Under the pieces are notes generated by a model. The model did no database searches and was not told the DNA's origin. It saw only the letters and a list, made by a program, of their open reading frames with translations. The position numbers and the translations under genes were made by a program. Positions 1 to 8,520 of a stretch of DNA of 64,000 nt are shown here, in pieces. Numbering within the stretch: the first letter of the stretch is position 1; the number at the start of each line of letters is the position of its first letter. Origin of the DNA: Coix lacryma-jobi var. lacryma-jobi (taxonomy: Eukaryota; Streptophyta; Magnoliopsida; Poales; Poaceae). Where the stretch lies: positions 97,624,177 to 97,688,176 of the forward strand of contig CM019827.1 in the NCBI GenBank assembly GCA_009763385.1, written 5' to 3'.

Positions 1-997
1 CCCAATCAAGATTGACGAAGTAATCTAAACCTAAAAGATACTTAGTTTCGGCTATCCCGAGGTTTACACGCTCACAACAAAGGAAATAGCCGATTCAAGC
101 CTTTCATCGACTATTTCGTTAATCTTGGTTGTTACATGTTGTGCGTTCGAGATATTCGATAAAGTCACGATCTGATCTAAGAGCAGATAGATATGATCTA
201 ACATGTCTATTACGGCTGTATTCCCGAACCCCACTGATATATATGATAGATTAAGTTTGTTTATCTTGGCTTAAATCATGGCTTGGATGGATAGATCTTG
301 TTCGTGCCTCATGGACCCTGAATCGGCTAAAATAGCCGATCCAGTTATGCTTTCTTCATAATATGTTCTTTTAAGTGGCTTGGAAATAACGGATCTACTC
401 TTTGCGCGAGACGTGATCTAGCTTGACCATCATCATGGCTGCATGGAGACACCCCACTGTTGATGTTTAAGCTATTTTATCGATCTATTTGTTATTATGG
501 TTGTATGGAGACACCCCACTGTTAATGAATAGAACTGCTCATACAATTAGTCGATATGTTGGTTTCATGTCATTCAAAATGTACATATAGATCTTTATCT
601 TGTTAACATTTTCTAAGTTTATCGGCTGTTTATCTATTACAAACATTCATCTTATATGTGTCATAGTCGTTATGCTTCATATCTTTTTTTAATACTTTTT
701 CATGCAATTTTCATGGGAGTTGACTTTGTAGTCAATATCCTAAAGACAAATGGCTATATCAGAGCCGTATAATTTGGAACTATCTGGCATCAAACCGGCA
801 GGTTCTACGATTTAATGACCTTTTTCTTCTCCTTGTCAATTACAGGTCAAATTGACTGGCACGCCCGAAGTCGATTTCGCTGAGAATCGGCACCACCGTT
901 TGCTGAAGGTTCAGGAGGTCAGGATCTGCTCCGTACTCCTCTGAGAACCGTGCACCCAAGTGTGTTGGCACATCCCAACCGAGATTTTGCGTCAATA
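1..997. mobile_element. Element J: probable Ty3/Gypsy LTR 3' portion (truncated by window start)
   Basis: I see no open reading frame with a recognisable domain here. The stretch ends with GATTTTGCGTCA, which resembles the end of Gypsy LTRs in grasses, and at about position 998 it gives way abruptly to sequence homologous to the middle of the element A LTR (compare 22144 onward). A short phrase containing GGAGACACCCCACTGTT occurs twice, about 60 bases apart, near 444 and 504. The simplest reading is a Gypsy element that inserted into the 5' LTR of A, with its other end outside the window. The family is not certain, and no clean target duplication can be shown from one end. Confidence 0.45.
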
Positions 998-1566
998 GGG
1001 CCACAAAACTCAGGCGATGGACGACAGGTTTCCCAGTTTCGGCCTCAAAATCGGGGGAGGACTCGAAGACTGGTTTCCCGGTTTCGGCCTCAAAACCGGG
1101 GGGAGGTCCATGAAAAGGACGAGCGACGCGTTGGCGACACGTGGCGGCATCAGGTGAGGTCGCGTCGAGGCGAAGCTACCGGATGTGCGGGCGTGGCCGT
1201 CGGATCGACTACTCTCCGAGTTGGTCAGGAATACCCTTAGGGTTAGCCTGCCCGCTCATTAACTGTAGGGGTAGAAGGGGAATAATTGTATTAGGCTATA
1301 TTAGGAGAGGCCACCCCTCCCTCCATTCTATCTCAGCCATTTGCTACTTTCACTTAGGGTTTTCTGCTCTCCCACATCCCTGCTGTAGCTACTGAGATCC
1401 GCAGAGAGGGTGAATCATACCTCTGTGTATTTGGATTTTGAGGAAACGAGACCGTAATCTCGTTGTCTCCTCGTGTGGAGGAGTTTCGGCTGCAATTCGT
1501 GGTTGTGATTCGTGTTTTGAGCTTATTCTTCGTGTTCTTCGTTTCTCCACGATTTTCCCGTAACTC
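998..1566 (+). mobile_element. Element A, 5' LTR, left fragment
   Basis: This fragment aligns with about 22144-22710 of the A 3' LTR, with small differences. It includes two hairpin units of the U3 minisatellite, the TATA-like GCTATATTAG region and the start of the leader. It stops exactly at the AACTC target duplication of element B and resumes at 13436. About 515 bases at the LTR start are missing here and replaced by J, either by insertion or by deletion. Confidence 0.85.
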
Positions 1567-3682
1567 TGAAGGACCGAGAAGCTAACCGAAAGCGACCAGA
1601 GGGGGGGTGAATGGGAGCTTCAAAATTTCCTTTCGGAAACTAGATGCCACTGTCCCAAAATCAACGCCAAGAGCGAACCCTAGAGCTTGCTAATGTCCAT
1701 GACCCTAGATATAGGGTGGATGCTTCCTAGAAGCACAGCGGGACACTAGACAACCCTAGAAAGCCAACGCAAAAGACGGAACTCGAATCCGATCAAGAAC
1801 GAACGATCCGCGAACGAAAACGCGCGAAACTGGATCGACCGGACTCTGGCCAGCGTCCGGTCAGCAGGGACCGGACGCGTCCGGTCAACAAAAATCGGCT
1901 CTGGAACCTTACTGTTCGCGACCGGACTCACGAGTACGGAGCGTCCGGTCGAGAGCAGTGCGTCCGGTCAGAAACGAACAAGCGCGATGAACAGTGGATC
2001 CTGCGCGTCCGGTCAGCTGACACCGGATGCGTCCGGTCGCTGAAAAACCGATCTGGACCCTCTCTGTTCTTGACCGGACTCACGGAAGGGAGCGTCCGGT
2101 CGAGTGAACAGAGCGTCCGGTCACACGCAAACAACCACAGTGGTGTTCAACCACCGAACGCACGACCTGAGCGTCCGGTCGGCCCGAGCAGCGTCCGGTC
2201 ACCCCGACAGCCCTCTGTTCTTCCACCGATTCGACTCAAACTCACTCAAAACGAATCCTCTAGGGATCAAACTCGGTGAGTGGAGTCACAAAGAGTATAG
2301 TGAGCTATCTCTAAGAGATCATGGCTCGAACCTATCTCCAAATCGGTGAATCGAAGAATTTCGGGGGTGAAGAGAAAAAGTGACCCGAAACTAAAAATCG
2401 ATTGATCTCCTAGACCGTGAGGTTAGAGGATGATTCCTTCGGTGGAAAGAAGTGCCTCATGATCTAGAACAACTTGGTTCAAACGGATTTGCAAAAGATG
2501 AACCGAGCAAAAAGATCAAGCGACGGGAAAATCGTGTAGAAAAGGATTCCGCGAAGAACACGAACACAACGGAAATCACAGCCACGAGTTCGAATCAAGG
2601 ACGCAAATCAAGCCAACGATCTGTGCTCCAAGGTGAGGATACGGCCTCACTTCCTCAACTCAACAGTACACAGAGTGGAGTCTCTCTGCGGATCTCAACT
2701 AGCTAAAGCAGGGACGGGAGAGCAGGAAACCCTAGCAAATGAAGGCACTAACTGAGATAGGGAGGAGGGTGTCTCCCCTGGACTACTTATACTAACCTAG
2801 ACTAAGCCTATTTCCTAATCTACCCCTCTCTAAACTAATTACAGAGCGAACCAGCTAAACCCTAAGGCTATTCTGGTCCAACCCGCGGTGGTAGGTAGAT
2901 CCGACGGCCATGCCCGCTCGAACCGAAGCGTTGCCTCGACGCAACCTCTGGATCGCTGCCACGTGCCGCCCTCGCTCTGCACCCCCGGTTTTGTGGCCCA
3001 AACCGGGAAACCAGCCTTTTCCAGCAACCCCCGGTTTTGAGGCCCAAACCGGGAAACCAGTCTCCAGCCTGAGTTTTGTGGCCCAAACTCAGAAACCCGC
3101 AGCGCCCGAGTTTTGAGGCCCAAACTCGGAAACCGGCCCATCACCCGAGTTTTGTGGCCAAACTCGGAAACCATCCGCGCCCAGGTTTTGTGGCTCAACC
3201 TGGAAACCGAGCACCCGAGTTTTGAGGCCCAAACTCGGAAACCGTCCACCCGTTGGTTTTTCTCTGGCTCAACCAACAAACCGTAGCTGTAGAGGGGATG
3301 CACCGCCCGTGCACCCCGTCCACCGACACGTGTCCCCAGGTCCTCGACCCGAGCAACACCGTGCCCCGCAAGTCTCCGCTCGTCGCTGTCCCAGGCTGCC
3401 AGCCACCACAGCTGATCCTCAGGCACTCCGGTCCCTCAGTCCAAGCCTCACGTCCGCCCTTCACTGCTCGATACATCGGCATGGCACGTCCGCCGCACGG
3501 CACGCCCATCCTTCATCGCACCCAGTCCGTCGGCACGGCACGTCTCAACTTGACCTTCACCTTGCCCTCGATCACTGTCTCCGTGCTCGACACCTGCACA
3601 ACACAAGCCAAAGAACATGCGCATCAAACCCGTTGACAATCACTCATCACTCAGAGACTCGGCATACACCCATGTATCCGCA
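1567..3682 (-). repeat. Element B, 3' LTR
   Basis: The LTR reads TG...CA. On the plus strand it starts TGAAGGACCGAG and ends ATGTATCCGCA. A TATA-like TATAAGTAG on the minus strand lies near 2785-2793. Upstream of it, at 2984-3282, is an array of eight hairpin units. Downstream, at about 1835-2210, are many copies of GCGTCCGGTC and its complement. The short reading frames in it are not genes. Confidence 0.95.
2984..3282 (-). repeat. U3 hairpin minisatellite, 8 units (B 3' LTR)
   Basis: Eight units of roughly 30-45 bases each contain an inverted repeat around a loop like TGTGGCCC. Stem pairs differ between units but stay complementary: CCCGGTTT/AAACCGGG, CTGAGTTT/AAACTCAG, CCGAGTTT/AAACTCGG, CCAGGTT/AACCTGG and GTTGGTT/AACCAAC. 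The same array is in the 5' LTR at about 12736-13036. It lies upstream of the TATA-like box, so in the RNA it would be near the 3' end. Confidence 0.9.
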
Positions 3683-5317
3683 ATCTCCCCCTTGATGAGT
3701 GCATTGTCAACTACACACACAAATCATAAAATGAAAGAAGAAGGTAGGAGGAAGGAGAGGAAGAGAACTCAACCAAATGACCCAAAAGCATAGCAAAGCC
3801 GAAGAAGGTCAATTGGAAGAAGCGAGAACTTGGTCCCCAAAGACATGGGCAACGGCTCGACGCGACCAAGCAAAGCAAAGCTAGCCCTCAAGAAGAGGTA
3901 GAACAGGCTCAACACCGCTAGCAGAAAACCAATTGAAAATCGGAGCTAAAAAATGGCAAAGTGCTAGTCCCTCAAGATAGAGGCACAGAGGCTCAACACA
4001 ACTAGCACGAAAACCACTCCGAACCAATTGAAAAACAATCGAAAAGTCTTCGAACCAATCGAAATCAAACTCGATGCCAAATGAGGAAAATGTTTGCTAG
4101 TCCCTCAAGATAGAGGCAACGGCTCAACACAACTAGCAAACTCCCCTCGACAAGTGCAAGCAATCCAGGACTCCCCCTTAGGTCCAACAAGAGAAGAGCA
4201 TAAAGATCTGAAAATCTCCCCCTTAGCAAAAACTCCCCCTTAATTGAACGCCAGGAGACATATGATTTGCAAAAACTCTCCCCCTTAGTTGAAAATGCAC
4301 TTATCAAGCACAAACTCTTCCCTTGAGCCAACAAAACTCCCCCTTCTAAAATGCATATGAAGTCAGAAATGCAAGTTAGCAGCTTCAGGCATATAATCAA
4401 AAGAGTGCAAAAATGCTCTAATCGGTATAGCTCCAATGGCACAACTAAGCACTCAAATAGCGAAGGCTCAAACTGATCACATATACGAAATATGAAGCAT
4501 ATGAGCAAGTGAGCAGTTTTTAGCCAAAAAGATAGTCACCATCAGAATAGCACTACACATGTATAGATAGGAATCCAGACAAGTGCTAAACATGTATACA
4601 AGGTGAACTACCCCTAGCAAAGTTCAATCATCATGCATAGGAATGAAGCATATACTTGTGATTTCATTTTTATATTGGAGTTGCAGCGGTGAAGACTTCA
4701 CAAGTTCAATTATTTAGCATGTGATTGCGAGAGGTTGAAAGCTTGTCTTTGCCTAACTTTTCAACCGAGCGAAGCCTATGCCGAAGCAATCAGAAGCTTG
4801 AAGCTACGGTTTCGGTCATACACTACACGGCTCAAGTTTAACTCAAAGTGCAATGAGAAACAGTCTCGATACCATGAGGTGTTGACAAGCAATCCCATCT
4901 CGATCTTTTCAATTCACTAAAACTTGGTTCAAATTTTATACATGATATGAACAGACCAAGCAAGTGAATGACTCATAACTAGAGACATAGCAACCTAGCA
5001 TATATGAAAAGCACGAGTGAACTCAACATATCCTACACATGCTAGTTGCATATCTCAATGGTGAACATTTTCAGATTGTAAGTTATTAATTAAATTCACC
5101 ATTCCAAAATAGCTCAGCTCATAACATGTACTAGTGATCAGGAAGAGCATAAGCTACAAGCATCCATATAAGCATCGGAGCATACTAAATAGAGCATAGT
5201 TACATTCTAGTGATTATAAACATGAAGCTCAGAATGTAAATGCGTATGCTAAAATGCAAAAGAAAAGAAAGACAAAAGAGTCAGTCAAATATACAAGATC
5301 CAAAATGTTTCCCCCAT
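3683..5317 (-). other. Element B, 3' non-coding internal region with polypurine tract
   Basis: This lies between the RNase H stop and the 3' LTR. The polypurine tract, AAGGGGGAGAT on the minus strand, directly abuts the LTR at 3683-3693. The region has no convincing ORF, yet several blocks are well conserved with the matching region of A (20194-21629), for example the minus-strand phrases GGTTGCTATGTCTCTAGTTA and GTTAAACTTGAGCCGTGTAG. It also holds the four-unit hairpin array at 3829-4140 and several CTCCCCCTT runs that resemble extra polypurine tracts. Confidence 0.8.
3829..4140 (-). repeat. 3' hairpin array of element B, 4 units
   Basis: Four units of 42-49 bases lie at 3829-3870, 3880-3922, 3961-4008 and 4092-4140. 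Each has terminal inverted repeats around a shared core containing GGCTCAACAC or GGCTCGACGC. The end stems differ but pair perfectly: CTTGGTC/GACCAAG, GCTAGC/GCTAGC, GTGCTAGT/ACTAGCAC and TTTGCTAGT/ACTAGCAAA. A smaller inner stem, such as CCTC/GAGG, is also present in three units, and CCC/GGG in the first. A has counterparts at about 21312-21525. Confidence 0.85.
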
Positions 5318-8300
5318 CTAAAAGGGGAAACATACACCAAGCTCTCCCCTCAACCGATTAAAGGTTGATTCGTCTAATGGCTTGGTGAAAATATCAGCCA
5401 GTTGGTGATGAGTATCGACATGGCGAAGGTCGATATCACCCTTCTCCTGGTGGTCTCGCAAGAAATGAAAGCGCACATCAATGTGTTTGGTTTTCGAGTG
5501 AAGCACGGGGTTCTTAGCAACGCTAATAGCACTCGTGCTGTCACAAAGCAAAGGCACGCGAGAAAAGCTCAAACCAAAATCACGCAAAGTGGCCATCATT
5601 CAGAGTAACTAGGAACAGCAGCTAGCCGCAGCAACATACTCAGCCTCCGTGGTAGACTGGGCGACACTAGACTGCTTGCGAGAAGACCACGAAACAAGAG
5701 AAGAACCAATAAATTGGCAAGTCCCAGAAGTGGACTTGCGCTCAATACGGCAACCAGCAAAATCGGCATCGGAATAACCGCAAAGCGAGAGGGTGGAGGA
5801 AGCAGAATACCAAATCCCAAACTCAGGAGTGAAACGAAGGTACCTGAAGATGCGCTTCACCGCCTGACGGTGAGAAGTGCGCGGCGACGCCTGAAAGCGC
5901 GCGCACAGACACACCGCGAACTGGATGTCCGGGCGTGTCGCCGTCAGGTAGAGGAGCGACCCGATCATGCTGCGGTACTCCTTCTGGTCCACTGCTTCTC
6001 CATCCACATCCGCATCCAGGGCAGTCGTCGTCGACATGGGTGTTGGAAGAGGCTTGGCCTCACCCATATCGAATCGCTTTAGCAAGTCCTTGGTGTACTT
6101 GCCCTGGTGCACAAACGTCCCCTCTCGAGATTGCTTAATTTGCAACCCGAGAAAGAATGTCAGCTCGCCCATCATGCTCATCTCGAACTCCCTGCTCATA
6201 GTATCTGCAAACTTGGCAACCAAAGCGTGAGAAGAACCACCGAAAATGATATCATCCACGTAAATCTGGACCAAGAGCGTGTCTTTGCCTTGCCGGAGGA
6301 GAAAGAGCGTTTTATCTACACATCCCATTTTAAAACCCTTAGCAAGCAAAAAGGTTTTCAACCTATCATACCAGGCTCTAGGGGCTTGTTTCAAACCATA
6401 TAAAGCTTTATGAAGTTTAAAGACATGGTTTGGAAACTTGGGATTTTCAAAACCGGGGGGTTGTTCTACATATACTTCCTCTTCTATGTAGCCGTTTAAG
6501 AAGGCACTCTTGACATCCATTTGAAAAAGTTTGAAGCCTTTGGATGCAGCAAAAGCCAAGAGTATCCTAATAGCCTCCAAACGAGCTACAGGAGCAAATG
6601 TCTCCTCATAATCTATCCCCTCCTTCTGACTATAGCCTTTCGCTACAAGCCGGGCCTTGTTTCTAACAACGTGGCCATCCTCTCCTTGCTTGTTTTTGAA
6701 AACCCATTTTGTCCCAATAGGCTTACAGTCAGGTGGAGGTGGAACTAGAACCCAAACCCGATTTCGCTCAAAATTTTCTAACTCCTCATGCATGGCATTA
6801 ACCCAATCCGGATCCGTCAAAGCGTGTCCAACATCTCGGGGCTCAAAATTAGCAACAAAAGCAGAATGAGCGAAGTGCGAGATTTGCTGTGACCTGGACC
6901 GAGTGACCCGTTCGTCGATGTTGCCGATCATCTGCTGAGGCGGGTGCTGGCGCTGGATATGTCGTGGCGCCTCCCGAGCTGAAGTAGCCTCCCCCTCAAC
7001 AGCAGCTGGTGCCTCCCCGGGTACAAATGGTACCGCTCGGGGTGGCGGATCCCACGGCCCCCAGGAAGAAGAGGTGTCGGGGCCGTGAGTCGTCGTCGAG
7101 GCCGCTCTTTGCGGCGCGGCAGGTGGAGGGGGTGCTGGATCATCCATACCTTCAGCACCCTCGTCCTTGTCATCAAAAAGAGGCTCACCAACCTCATGAT
7201 CACCTGCACGCTCAAAACGAGAAGAAGGACAAACCATGGTCTCGTCGAAGGTGACATCGGATGTCTCCATGACTCGGTTAGTGTCAAGGTTAAGTACACG
7301 ATAAGCTCGAGTGTGAGTGCCATAACCCAAAAACACACCGTCAGAAGAACGAGATTCAAATTTGTCCAAGTTGCCCTTTTTGAGTATAAAACAATGGCAA
7401 CCAAAAACTCGAAAATAACTCATCTTGGGCAGTTTGCCAAAACGCAACTCATAAGAAGTCTTTTTCAAGAAAGCTCTCAGAAAAATGCGATTGGAAATAT
7501 AGCATGCAGTGTTCATAGCTTCGGCCCAATAGCGCCTAGGAGTCCTATGCTCATCAAGCATCGTCCTGGCCATCTCAACAAGGGTCCGATTCTTCCTCTC
7601 TACAACACCATTTTGGGGCGGTGTGTAGGGGGAAGAAAACTGATGCTCCAAGCCAAGGCGGTTACAAAACTTCTCAAAATCCGAATTTTTGAATTCGGAA
7701 CCATTATCACTTCTAATAGCTCGCATCGAGTTCAAAGGGAACTCGTTCTGAAGACGCAAAATCAGATTGCGAGCGAAGGAGAAAGTCTCAGTCTTCTCAG
7801 TCAAAAAGAAGACCCACGAATATCTCGAAAAGTCGTCAACAACAACCAAAACATACCACTTGCCACCAACTGAGCTCACCCGAGCCGGACCAACAAGGTC
7901 CATGTGTAAAAGCTCTCCGGGGTGCGAGGTCATGACCTTAGTCACTGGATGGTGGGGAGCGGCAACCATCTTCCCATGTCTGCAAGAATGGCAAACTAGA
8001 TCCTTCTCCATCGAAAGCTTGGGCAATCCTCGGATTAGGCCAAGTGAGCTAAGTCTTGCAAGCAAGTCGAAGCTTAAATGACCGAGCCTCCTATGCCACT
8101 TCCAAAGATCGGAGGAAGAAGGACTAGCTAAAAGACAGCGAGAAGAACCAAACGACTCCGAAAAATTCGCGCGAAAGACTTTCCCAAAGGGCGAAATCAG
8201 ACATACAAGATCGCCCTGAGGATCTAAGATGCGACTAAGGTTCGGTTTAAAATGAATCTCATAGTCATCATCAAAAAGTTGCGAAACAGAAAGAAGGTTA

Positions 8301-8515
8301 AAATGCAGGTTAGAAACAAGAGCAACATCGCGCAACACAAAGTGCTCATTAACCCGCACCGTCCCACGAGACAATACCTTACCTTTACTATTGTCGCCGA
8401 AGGTTATGTACTCCTTTCCGGCGACCGGGCTAAGGCTGGAGAACCACTTGGCGTTTCCGGTCATGTGCCTCGAGCAACCGGAATCCACCAACCAAATGTC
8501 CTCCAACCGCCTTAC
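5318..8515 (-). pseudogene. pol: Element B pol: protease, integrase, reverse transcriptase, RNase H (two stops)
   Basis: This is a Copia polyprotein that processes Gag, inserts the DNA copy and carries out reverse transcription. Domains in order: retropepsin with VDSGCSRHMTG near the start; integrase zinc finger WHRRLGH then CHSC; integrase core with HMDLVGP, RSDNGSEF and NGVVERKNRTL (D, D, E all present); reverse transcriptase with QMDVKSAFLNG and IYVDDIIFGG; RNase H with YSDADFAGC and STTEAEY. The frame opens after a TAG at 8516-8518 and has no early ATG, so pol was probably reached by frameshift or splicing from gag. The frame is broken by TAG at 5609-5611 (glutamine expected) and TGA at 5600-5602 (tryptophan expected). 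RNase H then continues to 5318. Otherwise it is full length. Confidence 0.95.
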
Positions 8516-8520
8516 CTACA

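Noticed and set aside
2839..3426. 195-aa minus-strand ORF in the B 3' LTR (and its partner in the 5' LTR)
   Set aside because: It runs through the hairpin minisatellite, which makes repeated peptides by chance; no domain, and the frame differs between the two LTRs.
3222..3695. 157-aa plus-strand ORF in the same LTR
   Set aside because: Antisense to the element, composed of minisatellite and GC-rich LTR sequence, no homologous domain.
4065..4508. 147-aa minus-strand ORF rich in Leu, Phe and Cys between RNase H and LTR of B, possible env-like membrane protein
   Set aside because: The matching region in A keeps only part of the frame, while nucleotide blocks and hairpins are better conserved than the peptide. 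The hydrophobic look comes from T-rich sequence.
7085..7873. 262-aa plus-strand ORF over B pol
   Set aside because: Antisense shadow of the integrase region of pol.
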